24,179 nucleotides of DNA, taken from NCBI GenBank assembly GCA_015680685.1, contig MNCI01004586.1, positions 153,826 through 178,004 of the forward strand. The letters are read 5' to 3'. Below the pieces are notes generated by a model, which saw only the letters and a program-made list of their open reading frames with translations, did not search any database and was not told the DNA's origin. The position numbers and the translations under genes are program-made. The stretch is from Gnetum montanum. Taxonomy: Eukaryota; Streptophyta; Gnetopsida; Gnetales; Gnetaceae. Position 1 is the first letter of the stretch. Each line of letters begins with the position of its first letter. Below are positions 10,229 to 19,444 of the stretch, piece after piece.

Positions 10229-10467
10229 GTGGCTCGCTCAGTAAGTCTGCTAGAAAGGGTAGGGTCGATGTTCTCTGTCGCTCGAACATAGGTACCTGCG
10301 AGAACTGATCCTAGCAACCGGGAGGTAACGGTATCCACACAACAGTTATTTCCTGAAATCTCAGAAAATGCTGCTACTTTCTCGGTACGCTTGGAAGGTG
10401 GCGAGGGGGCAATAGTCTTGGTGATACAACACCAAGGATAGGAGGTTACAGCCGAAGTGGTTGCTAA
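10169..10467. other. Unpaired central spacer of the palindrome
   Basis: These roughly 300 bases have no counterpart in the other arm. The first 60 or so may continue RNase H. The rest matches nothing I recognise. It is more CpG-rich than the arms (I count 13 CpGs between about 10215 and 10481). It can be read on the plus strand with only four TAG interruptions, and on the minus strand with no stop over 87 codons (10207-10470). It could be filler DNA captured at a join, or a lost part of the element. Confidence 0.6.
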
Positions 10468-10966
10468 CACAATTGCTACGGCTTACACAGTGGATATACT
10501 ATGAACGCTTTTGATCATCACACTATGTAAGCATGGCTCCCAAGGCATAATTTGATGCATCCGTCATGATGTGGAAGGGCTGGGACTGATCAGGTGCTCG
10601 TAGAACTGGGGTCTCTATGAGTTTCTGTTTAAGCGTTTGGAATGCAAATTCACATTCCTTGGTCCAAATGAACGGAGCAACTTTCTTTGTAAGTTCCACC
10701 AACGGCTTGGCGATCTTCGAGAAATTTTCGATGAAGCACCGATAGTAACCAATGTGGCCAAGGAATGACTGAACATCTTTCACAGTGTTTGGTTGTTGGG
10801 TGATTCCTTGGATGACCCTGATTTTCTCAGGATCCATGCTAATCCCTGTCTGTGAAATACGGTGCCCCAGCACAATGCCCTTCTGGACCATTAAGTGGCT
10901 TTTTTGCCAGTTAAGCCATAACTTAGTGTCCACACATCTTTTCAGAACTTGCTCAAGGTGGTCCAA
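10468..10966 (-). pseudogene. RT connection and partial RNase H region of right arm
   Basis: The minus-strand frame 10966-10523 is open for 147 codons. It reads DHLEQVLKRCVDTKLWLNWQ, then the connection motifs GHIGYYRCFIENFSKIAK and FIWTKECEFAFQTLKQKL, and ends with the RNase H start MTDASNYALGAMLT. A TAG follows, and similarity to the left arm ends at about 10468. The remaining RNase H, integrase and 3' LTR are missing, exactly as in the left arm. Confidence 0.85.
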
Positions 10967-11027
10967 GGCTTGATCGAATGTGGCCCCATAGGTAGAGAAG
11001 GTGGTCCAAGGCTTGATCGAATGTGGC
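10955..11027 (-). repeat. 30-bp copied insertion destroying the RT catalytic motif
   Basis: The same 30 bases occur at 10955-10984 and 10998-11027, 13 bases apart. In the left arm this sequence occurs once, downstream of FMDDFS. In the right arm the extra copy plus four bases replaces nine bases containing the two catalytic aspartates, a net gain of 25 bases and a frameshift. This looks like templated filler inserted during break repair. Confidence 0.85.
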
Positions 11028-11858
11028 TCTGATGAAGACTTCTACCCCATTGTCAATTTGTTGTTGGAAGATACTGAGAACAAGGCGTTGGAAAGTGGCA
11101 GGCGCATTACACAGGCCAAAAGGCATCTTCTTATATGCAAAAGTCCCCCAGAGACTTGTGAAAGTTGTCTTGGCCTGATCCTCTGATGCAATTTGGATTT
11201 GGTTATAGCCACTATAACCATCCAAAAAGTTGTAATAATGATGCCCTGCAATGGTATCCAACACCTGGTCCACAAATGGGAGTGGGAAGTGATATTTGAA
11301 GGTAGCCATGTTGAGCAATCGGAAATCTATACAGACCCTCCATTTGCCACCCTTCTTCGGCACAATAACAAGTGGGCTGACCCATTCGCTATCGGCAATG
11401 GAATAGATGAACCTTGCTTTGAGCAACTGCTCAATTTCATCTTTGACGACTTGCTTTAGTTTGGGGTTCAGCCGCCTTTGTTGTTGACGTCGTGGCTTCA
11501 TGGAGGGGTCAATATAAATCCGATGTTGGCAAACCCTGGGATCAACTCCGAATAGCTCAAGATATGACCATGCAAAAGCAGCATCCCATTTGTTCACCAC
11601 CTTCAGCAACTTTTTCTTTTGTTCAGGAGTAAGGGTGGCATCGATAATTACTTGTTTCCCATTCTGCAAAAAGGCATATTCTAAGTGGGTTAGTAAAGAT
11701 TTGAGTTCCAGGGGCTCCTGTTTGAAACTTTCAAGGATTTGCACCTTTCCCCAATCATCATGGTCATCAATAGTGGATACTTGTTGATGAACCTCTTCCA
11801 ATTTATCCATGCTCTCTATGTAGGTTCGTACAAGCCCCTCAAATGGTTCCATGCACAA
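10985..11858 (-). pseudogene. Reverse transcriptase region of right arm
   Basis: This is the longest open frame of the window (301 codons, 11858-10953). It shows WVSPLVIVPKKGGKWRVCIDF, FPLPFVDQVLDTIAG, the first catalytic motif FLDGYSGYNQI (11228-11208) and KKMPFGLCNAPATFQR. It then reads VEVFIRATFDQ where the second catalytic motif should be. The start given is only the first Met in the frame; the ancestral protein was part of a longer gag-pol. The RT is close to the left-arm copy but better preserved upstream of the damaged site. Confidence 0.9.
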
Positions 11859-12103
11859 GGTATTGCTAGCGGGATCAGCGGTCAGCCATTGGGTGCCTTC
11901 TTGATTTGTGGCTGACTACTGTGTACATGCACTGTTGAACCGGTGATTTTTCGGTACACCAACTGCATGCTTGAATAGATGTCCGCTTGGCGGACCATAG
12001 CTATTGCATAGTTGCACTTGGAGTCACTGTACGCAATACATGGAACACGCTTCTTCTCAATCTTTCCAAAAGGATTTTCCTTTAAGATTTCAAGGAAAAG
12101 ATC

Positions 12104-12410
12104 TCAGAGTCCCAACCTTGCATCCATGGTGCTCAGCCAAGCTCTTTCCATTATGATTGGGAAGTTCCCCTTGCAGTTCTCCACACAAATGACAAGGAAA
12201 TCAGCAGGATGAGACCACCCGCAAATGATGGTCACAATGTCCTCCACCAATCCCAAGGGAATAGTAATGGATTGGTCTGCCAGTTTGAGCTGAATGTTGC
12301 TCTTCTTTAACGAGGGTAGGTTCCAATTCTTGTACATGTCATGTGAAATCAAATTGACTCCTGACCCCGAATCCAGAAGGGCTTTACATGGCTCATTTCC
12401 TGCCACCTGA
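12104..12410 (-). pseudogene. Retrotransposon aspartic protease region of right arm
   Basis: This is part of a 211-codon minus-strand frame (12739-12104). The Asp-Ser-Gly catalytic triplet is intact at 12373-12365 and is followed by SGVNLISHDMYKNW and LADQSITIPLGLVEDIV. The segment ends IIMERAWLSTMDARLGL. Frame changes separate it from both gag and RT, so it could not be made as part of a polyprotein. Confidence 0.85.
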
Positions 12411-14916
12411 AGATAGATGAGGGGATTCTCTAGATTAGTCAATTTTTGGGGAAGATGGCCTGCCTTTATCCAGTAGGTCACTACGTGTGTGAGCATGACC
12501 GTTTGTACATTGGAGGGCTTTTGGTTCAAAGGCTGCTCGAAGGGTGGAACGGTGGAGGTGGTTTGAGGTTTAGAGGCACCAGCCACAAGTGTGTGTGATG
12601 GTGTGCTTAAGTTATTGGGCCAGAAGAAGGGATGTTTCCGTGGCTTGGCTTCCAGTCCACCCAGTTGAGGAGCCGATTGTAGGTTGATAGCCCTCATAGT
12701 GTTGCGTTGTTGTGGCTGTGGTGCAATTTCCCCCTGCATGGGTGGAGCAGGTGGTAGCTGAGTGGGGTGTTGTTGAGTAGGGACAGCAGGAGAAGGTGAT
12801 GGAGGATAGTAAAGATGTGGGCTTTCCCCCCTAGGTGATGGAGATTGTGGTCGGAAATATTCCAGGGGGTGGTAGTAACTCTGAAAGGTTGCATGACTGG
12901 AAGAGTCTCGTGGAGAGACCGGTTGCTGAACATAGTACCCATAGGGATCTGGCTATCAGTAAGGGTACTACTACCTTGGAGGTGGCATCCCCCATGCTTG
13001 TGGATGCTACCACTGGAAGTGTTCATAAGGTTGCGGTGGCGCTCCACTTGGATAATATCTTTGCTACTAGTGGAAGTGCCTAGGATTGCGTTGTGGGTAA
13101 GGCAACCTTCAGGGTGTTTGCCTCTTTGCTAAATGAGGGTTCAATGCATACACCCTAGACTCTTATAGATGTGACACCATGGGACAGCACCCCTTAGGAT
13201 GTTTGTATTGGCATATGTCATATTCATCATCCTCCTCCATGTCAGAGTCTGCAACATGTTCCGCTACAGCAACTTTGCCCTTACCCTTATGATGGGCACG
13301 TTTAGCTTCCTTCTTCCTACGCCAATCATGATCATTACCTTGCTCTCTGGACTCCTCTACAATTTTCAGAACACTTTGGAATCTTTCGTCTAGAGAGTCC
13401 CACATCTTGTCAACCTTTGCCAATATTTCAAAGGCAAATTTCTAGAGGGGCAAGGTTTTTCGGTTCACCATTGCATCCATTCCTCCTCTTCACAGAATCG
13501 AACCTACCTCTTTTTGATGGAGGGATCTCGATTAAACTCCTCTGCACTCTCCTTCTTTCTAAGTTCCCCCTCTTCTTTAGCCACTTACTCGATGAGGTGC
13601 TGTAGTTATGGGCCCTTAGTTCTAATAATCATCCCTGGGCATACACGCCAAGGGTCTTTCTAGTTTCAAAGCGGAGCCCATCAATGATATGGCAAAGTTG
13701 TGCTTGCTGAGAGTATCCATGACCAGGTTCATGATTCCCTTGCTTCTAGCCTTGGATTTGACGTCTCAGATTCACCACTTTGGAGTAGGTTTGATACCTG
13801 TCGTTGAAGATCTCCAGCATCGTACTCCATCTCCTAATTGATTCCGGTTCCAAAGACCGGTACTAGCTTTCTACTTCTTTGATGAGTGTGCGAGGGAACA
13901 ATTTAAGCTTTTGCCAATCATTATCGATATTCTACAAGGTGCAAGCGTCATGGAATGCTTGCAGGTGAGTTTGCAAATCACAATTATACCCCCCTTCAAA
14001 CCTAGGGATATCGTTCATGTCAATGTGTTTGATTCAGCTATCTTTCAAGTGCCTACTGGGTATTTGAACTGCTTCGAAAATATGGAGCATGCTTCAAGTA
14101 GCCAGCAATGGCTCATTTGAGTCATAGTCCTGCTGAGGACCATGATGTTTATGACGATTTCAGCTACCCCTCCTTTCATGACGATGAGCCTCACACGATT
14201 GGTCACACGCTTCCTCACGTTGGTCCCTTCGATCCTTACAACCACCATCACCTCGCTCCTTTCTACCACGATTATGATCAGAGTCTGAACTAGGTGAAGG
14301 TAGAGGATGGAGAAGAAGGAGAGGAGTTGCCATTGCTCCGGTGTCGATCTTCCCCTCTGCTCTGATGGCAGCCTCGATCTTCCTATCCATCCTTGCTTGA
14401 GCCGTGACTTCTCCTACATGACCCTCCATCCCCTTGGGGATCTCGGTCACTTGGTTGCTTGTTCTAGATAATGGACTAAATGATCTGATGCCCCAAAGGA
14501 AGTTCGGCCGAATGGGAGTCATGAAAGATAGGTTCCCCATCATCTTGCAGCCCTTACAAGAATAGGGGGTTACTGAACTGTTTCCCCTTCATGTGTTCAT
14601 ATCGTTCTGCCTGCTATTGGTCTTGTGCCCATTGGGCCTTAGTGGGACGATAGTCTCAGTAGTCATGGTTTTCCATGACGTACTCCACATCGTGGTTCTG
14701 GATGCCTAGTTTGGCAAGATTGTGAAACAGCATTCCAGGAGCTGATCGGTCAGGCGGTAGTATGATGTTGCCTTCCATGTCCCACCATCGTGAATGTTCA
14801 TCCTGATGTAGGATGAAGGTGAAGTCAGGAACATATTCATCAGGATGCTTGTAGACCACCCGACATTCTTGTGGCATCGGTGGGTTGGATTCGTCTCGCC
14901 TGTGAGAAGAAGACAT
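12411..14916 (-). pseudogene. gag region of right arm (degenerate)
   Basis: Starting at 14916 (MSSSHRRDESNPP), the frame is open for most of the N-terminal segment (RVVYKHPDEYVPDFTFILHQ, then SAPGMLFHNLAKLG). It then breaks into pieces: a charged linker, the capsid-like part around 14000-13700 (FEGG-type start, PRLEARE) and the motif region at about 13240-13195 (DICQYKHPKGCC, where the first Cys of the left-arm motif is Tyr). A Pro/Gln-rich linker with PTQQHPTQLPPAPPMQ runs into the protease. An in-frame ATG at 14937 also exists, but the left arm supports 14916. Frameshifts and stops make it a pseudogene. Confidence 0.8.
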
Positions 14917-15061
14917 GTTGGATGTTAGATAATCCACTATTCAATGTACCTTACTTTTTACTTAGTCTGCCTAGCATGCGTAAATTTTACTATCTTGGGT
15001 TCATTCCAACAACATGAATAATAAGTTTGCTAATGTTAAATGGTGCATGTAAGACTAACAG

Positions 15062-15079
15062 TCCCCAGCAATGGTGCCA
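15062..15079 (-). other. Primer-binding site, right arm (tRNA-Asp type, decayed)
   Basis: On the minus strand this reads TGGCACCATTGCTGGGGA, one base inside the LTR end. It has three transitions from the plant tRNA-Asp complement, all at CpG sites and mostly different from those in the left arm. Confidence 0.75.
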
Positions 15080-15080
15080 A

Positions 15081-15973
15081 TGATGAGTGGCTAGGTACCC
15101 CTATGCCTAACCATGCGAATCATGGGCGTTCACATGCGACTCGATCGAATTCCGTAGACTGTAAGCACTTTGCATACGCCAGACCTTAACCAGCAAAACC
15201 CTTTGTTAGAACGGTCATTGTCTTCCTAACCTCACTTGTGATGTTTTGATTGCGATGGTTAAGTGAGAGTGAGGCAACTGATTTTTATGGCTTTTTACTT
15301 TATCTTCTAGCATCTAATGCTTGGAATGGAAAGTAAGGAATGAAATATTATGTAATCTATAATTATCCTAATCTATGTCCTAACTTTTCCTAGCATAAGT
15401 ATCTAATCCCCATCTCCCGTGCACGTCCTAAGCATCCCCTAACCACTACTGGGTTACTAGATGTTAAGCGTCGCTAGGTTGCCAAGTGTTGGGTTTTACA
15501 TTCAAGATGGTCGTACTTATGGTTTCTATGAACTATAAAAGAACAAGAGCGATTAAAATAGTAACAACAGAAACTCAACGAATGATTAAAGCATATAAAT
15601 ATTAAACTATAAATGCATAGAAATGACTAAGTCCAATTGCTGCAAGGAATGCTTAAAAAGCTCATCTTTATTGCCGTTCACGCCAATGGGCTTAGGTACA
15701 TCAGTGCTTGAATAAAGAGCTGGACACCTTTCTTACACCTATTGCAGGCACTTGGAAAATATTCTAACTCTCGCAGAAACAAACTGCAAGAGCTTCGCTA
15801 CAACTGCCAAAAAGGTTCCTAAGTGTGGCAGGAGCCCACTTATTTATAGGCCGAAATAGGCGCCGCATAAACGAGGCCACGTCGATGCATGGAAGGATGC
15901 GTGGACGGGGCCACGTATACGGGGTCTCGTATATGCAGCCTAGTAAACGCATTAAGCATTTGACACTTCATCA
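15081..15973 (-). repeat. LTR of right arm (outer, inverted)
   Basis: This 893-bp LTR on the minus strand has the same TGATGA...TCATCA ends as the left-arm LTR. It lacks one 28-bp U3 repeat unit and has many transitions at former CpG sites. Its U3 end is the outer right border of the insertion and touches ATGTT. Confidence 0.85.
15840..15848 (-). promoter_or_regulatory. LTR TATA box, right arm
   Basis: TATAAATAA on the minus strand is identical to the left-arm TATA box and also directs transcription toward the centre. Confidence 0.65.
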
Positions 15974-15978
15974 ATGTT
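15974..15978. repeat. 5-bp target-site duplication ATGTT, right copy
   Basis: This matches 4609-4613 exactly and lies directly outside the LTR terminus ...CTTCATCA. It shows that the whole 11.4-kb block entered in one integration event. Confidence 0.85.
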
Positions 15979-16880
15979 CGTGAAATACAGGAGAGAGGCT
16001 TGCTTGGCAAACCTCTTAAAGAATTAATCAAGGTCATGCATCCATTAGTTGCTGGATGGGATGCCATATGGAGAGGGTGTTTGTTGGAGAAGTTAAAGGC
16101 CTTTACATGGTTGTTTGCACATAAGGTGTTGCCAGTGCGGAGACTTTTGAGAGAAAGGGGGGCTAATATTGTTGCCAATTGCCCCTTTTGTACAACAAGC
16201 ACAAAAATGTTGGACCATTTTGTCTATTGCTACCCTTACATGCTAAAAACCTCACAGGTAGTGGGTTTGGTGCCACTCCTTAGATTGAACGAAGATTCCA
16301 AGGAGTTGACGATTGTGTGGGCCAGGTGGATGTGCTAAAATAATCTGATCTTTCATGGACAATGGCTGCCACCACTGGAGTCCATTGCCAACGCTAGGAT
16401 GAGCTTATGGGCAGAAGCTTCACAGAGTATGGGGTAGGTGTAGTTGTGCAAATCAGTGATTAGTGAGTTCAAGGAAAATGTTGAGCTCTAGTCATTGATC
16501 AAAAGGGTTAGGTGGGTTGAAATGTAACATGAATTGAAGGAGAGCCAAGGCTGGTGGATGAGTTGTCCTTCTTTGCTAATTGGGCAGGGGATGAAACTTG
16601 GTTTCATGGGAGGTAGATTTTGCTAATGGAGTTGTCATTGGCAAAGGTGCTTAGGGTGTCGACAAAGCGGGAGATCATTCTATCAACGTTACATAGTCAG
16701 ACGTATGTCAGTGAGTTCTTCAAGGGAATGATCCCCAAGACTGCTAATGTGCATGTGTGTAAGACAATGTTGCCCTGGCTTTGGCAGGCCATAGTTGTGC
16801 TTATTGATAGGTTTCTGGTTTAGTCGGGTTGTCCCCACAAGCTGTCGGGGGACCATTTCACTTAATGGCGGTGCTTGAGG
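15979..16880 (+). pseudogene. LINE ORF2 C-terminal part with zf-RVT-like motif (interrupted copy)
   Basis: The open stretch 16000-16338 reads GKPLKELIKVMHPLVAG, IWRGCLLEKLKAFTWLFAHK, LLRERG and then CPFC ... LDHFVYC, the Cys-Cys-His-Cys layout of the LINE zf-RVT domain. Further on, 16620-16823 gives LHSQTYVSEFFKGMIPKTANVHV, parallel to the minus-strand copy (LHSQWYARDFFKGTIPRIANGHVHK). Frame changes and stops, several of them TAG, break it. The RT domain is absent because both copies are 5'-truncated. Confidence 0.7.
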
Positions 16881-17059
16881 CATGGGTCAAGGGTTAACAT
16901 ACAATGATTCTTGTTAGATTCACTTAGGCATAAACAGCCAAGTTGGCATCCTAGTCTCATCTTGGCGCTATGACATTTGGAGACTTAGGTGATGTTGTGT
17001 CCATTAAGACAGGAGCCGTGGGTGGTGTATGTGTGGCAATGTACATGGTATACTGTGAA

Positions 17060-17483
17060 TGATTTGGTGTTGGTGGCAGGGAAGGAATAGAAGAAGGGGA
17101 AGGGGTTGGAGGAGGCCCTTGGCACCTCACACGTAGCATAGAGGGAAGGGGATGCATTGGTGTTGATCAACTTGGCTAAGATTGAGACAATGATTGGAAG
17201 TGCTAGTAGGGCAATGGCTGAGTGGGCACAGGTAGAGGAGCGGGTAGTCTAGGAAGCCCAATGGATGGTAAGGGAGATGGATCTGCAGCATGTGGCAAAT
17301 ATGGTAGCACGCCAGACAACAAAGTTGTAGATCAAGGTTAATAAGCATAGGGAAAGGCAAGAAGCGGCAAATTTACAGGTGATGCAGGAGGATATGAGAA
17401 TTCAACTTTGGGCGAAGCTGGCTTTGGAAGCTCCAATGGTGTGTTTGCAGCATACATTGGATCAAGGAAGTAGGAGTGTTAGT
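17060..17483 (+). pseudogene. LINE C-terminal Lys-rich and coiled-coil extension
   Basis: One plus-strand frame gives a Lys/Gly-rich start (KKGKGLEEALG), then a helix-prone stretch (INLAKIETMIGSASRAMAEW, EERVV, RQEAANLQVMQEDMRI) and ends near SRSVSW. Only a few TAG stops interrupt it. The equivalent part of the minus-strand LINE conserves the frame and the RQE..LQ..QE pattern. I know no LINE family with this C-terminus, so only a coiled-coil-like character can be stated. Confidence 0.45.
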
Positions 17484-17793
17484 TGGGAGGTCATCTTGGA
17501 ATTTGTGGATGGTCTTTCTGTGGCTTGATGGATGGAGGTTTTTGGTCTCATTGGGTGTTGAGGCTCGGAACTTGCAATTCTATTTTGGGGAGTTTTGTGC
17601 ATGCTTGTTTCAGGTCATGGTGGGAGGATGTATCATGAGGGGTAGGTTTTGTGTGGTTAAGTGTTTGGGGAATGGGGCCTCATCGCAGGCATGCTCTCCA
17701 CTTTGCAAGACACTTAGCGGTTGTGAGGATCTTGCTTGTACATAACCATTTTTTGAATTAATTTATCCTAAACTTTACTAAAAAAATAAAAAT

Positions 17794-18775
17794 TGAGCTC
17801 TTCTTTTGCCATTTAGTGTAACCCTGCTTGTCTTAATATTTTTCTTAAAGAAGTTTCCATGTTTCCTTGCTTGTCTTCAAATTGTTTATTGTGTTTTTTT
17901 ATTTTTCCACTTACTGAATTGCGTATTAATATTTTTCCCATTTCATTTACTTTTGCTAGCTTATGGAATTTCTTCTTCAAATTCTGGGTCATGTTTGCTG
18001 GCTTCACTATGCTTTTCCCCACAATATTCCAAATGTTATTCCATTGTAGATGTAGCATTTTTAATCATTTTCATACTTTGAAATCTGATACTTTAGATCA
18101 TCTTTGTTTAGATCTACCATTAACATGACCTTTTTCACTACTACCAATTGTTTGAGTTGAAATTTTATTGAAACTATGCAATCTAAGAAGTGTAAAATGC
18201 TTTGTGTATCTTCAATCTTTAGAAATTTTGTTTGAATTTTTTATTCCTCTTTTTGATGTGTCCCTCCTTTACCTTTTGAACCCTTGCCATGTTCTTGAAT
18301 TTTTTATTTCTTTTCAATTTATTGTGCCTTTGATTTTATTTCTGTTATAAGGATCCTTGCCTACTTTTTTCCTTCTTTAACTTGTGTTTTCCTTCCTTTG
18401 CTTTTTGTAGTTTTTAGCTCTTATTTTTTCCCTTCATCTGAACCTTCCTGTTCTTGATTTTTTTGGGGAAGAAACTCACACATTTCATTGTTGGTTTTCA
18501 AATTGGTCATTGTGTTTTTTATTTTTTTCACTAACTGAATTGCATATTATTCCTTTACCTATTTGATCTTCCTTTGCTACTATTTGAAATTTCTTCTTCA
18601 AATTCTGGGTACTATTCTGTTCTCCATAATGTTTGAGACATTATTTAATTTTAGGAGTGGCATTGTTAATCTTTCGTATACTTTGAAATGTTATGTCATC
18701 ATAAATGATTTGACACCGTGGATAATTTTTGTTTAGATATCCCATAGACACAACCATATGCTTCAATACTAGTTG
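17794..18775. repeat. T-rich block of the tandem array, unit 1 (continued)
   Basis: This resumes the array at ttgagctcttc and contains two more 0.6-kb subrepeats. Each has a TTTTTATTTTTCCACTNACTGAATTGC-like phrase and ends in a TACCA/TACTA-type motif (18141 and 18766) followed by TTGTTGGAGTTGAA or a similar sequence. With its interrupted left part (1622-1747, 3778-4412) the block totals about 1745 bp, the same as the uninterrupted block 21400-23150. Open frames here are not conserved enough to call genes. Confidence 0.65.
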
Positions 18776-18961
18776 TTGGAGTTGAACGTGGCAAATGATG
18801 ATTATGATTGTTTTCTTTGTTATGAATTGTTCTTGAGATAGAGGTTTATGGATTAAAAGAGTTGTATGCATTTTGGGATAGACATCTTTAATATTAGAAA
18901 TTAAAAAATTAGCATTCAAGAAGAGACAAAATGAAAAATAATAACACTTTAGTTTGAATAA

Positions 18962-19045
18962 CATCTTTCAAGTGTACATATTCCTTTTTATTTAATTTAA
19001 GCCTGAAGTTTTTCAAAAAAAAAAAAAAACCACCTTTCAAGTGTA
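18962..19045 (+). mobile_element. 53-bp miniature poly(A) retro-insertion with 15-bp duplication
   Basis: CATCTTTCAAGTGTA (18962-18976) and CACCTTTCAAGTGTA (19031-19045) differ at one base and enclose 38 bases plus A15 (19015-19029) and CC. The related array copy near 23367-23380 has one uninterrupted version of the site. This is the signature of L1-type target-primed insertion of a very short RNA end. Confidence 0.8.
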
Positions 19046-19444
19046 GGAATGGATTATGAGAGATTACAACCAAGAAGACCTAGAATGGTTACTGAACATT
19101 TATATGGTAAAAACATTTTACAAGAAGCTTTGTTGAATTGAGATAAAAATTTGGTTGGAACTGTGCATTCTAAGACGTTTAGGAATTTGTAGTCAAAAAG
19201 GAGAAGTGAAAAATAGCTACCACAAAATTTGTAGATTTGAACACAACCAATAAAGCATCAGGATTTGCCAATTGAACAAGTAGACAAGGGAAGGTACAAG
19301 ATTTAGCTTCATGTTCATGTCGAAATCAAGAACAAGGACTAGAGCTTGCCACATGGTTAATGAACAATGCAATGTTTGAAAGTGGGATACCAATTTTTGA
19401 ACAAAAATTACAGAACTACAATGGAATAGAATAGTACTTGGATG

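Larger units (their letters stand above)
4614..15973. mobile_element. Palindromic (inverted-dimer) Athila/Tat-like Ty3/gypsy retroelement
   Basis: This is one 11,360-bp insertion made of two inward-facing copies of a truncated LTR retrotransposon. The left arm (4614-about 10168) runs LTR, PBS, gag, PR, RT and start of RNase H on the plus strand. The right arm (15973 down to about 10468) has the same order on the minus strand. A spacer of about 300 bp lies between. Both outer ends are the U3 terminus TGATGAAGTGTCA, flanked by ATGTT on both sides. Neither arm has integrase, polypurine tract or 3' LTR. Aligned parts of the arms are roughly 90% identical by eye, with indels. The LINE it interrupts is continuous across the insertion. 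How the dimer arose is inference; the structure is directly visible. Confidence 0.85.
15974..17793 (+). mobile_element. Plus-strand LINE, 3' piece (after the palindromic insertion)
   Basis: This continues the LINE cut at 4613. The sequence after ATGTT (cgtgaaatacaggagag) aligns without a gap to the minus-strand LINE at about 3590-3570. It carries the zf-RVT-like region, a long C-terminal extension and a 3' trailer ending ACTAAAAAAATAAAAA (about 17778-17793). The T-rich array resumes directly after. Without the inserted block the LINE is about 2.0 kb, nearly the same length as its minus-strand relative. Confidence 0.8.

Noticed and set aside
10207-10470. 87-codon open frame on the minus strand as a real gene
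   Set aside because: It lies in the spacer, has no recognisable domain, and an almost open frame also exists on the other strand. It is kept only as an unexplained spacer.
12835-13132. Plus-strand open frames opposite the right-arm gag linker
   Set aside because: They are antisense shadows of the Pro/Gln-rich gag linker; the matching shadow in the left arm (7530-7796, minus strand) is similar only because the DNA is.
4614-15973. Palindrome as an assembly or sequencing artefact (hairpin read)
   Set aside because: The arms differ by many substitutions, several indels, U3 repeat number and a unique duplication, and the host LINE continues correctly on both sides. An artefact would give near-identical arms.
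4614-15973. Two independent gypsy insertions in opposite orientation, later trimmed
   Set aside because: This would need two different target duplications and inner LTRs, and would leave LINE sequence between them or remove it exactly. Instead one ATGTT pair brackets the whole block and the LINE rejoins without a gap.
9706-15973. Integrase, chromodomain or envelope-like gene
   Set aside because: No HHCC or DDE-type motifs and no env-like frame were found in either arm; both stop in early RNase H.
17806-18128. Overlapping hydrophobic open frames in the T-rich block
   Set aside because: T-rich DNA gives Phe/Leu-rich frames by composition. They are not conserved among the subrepeats.
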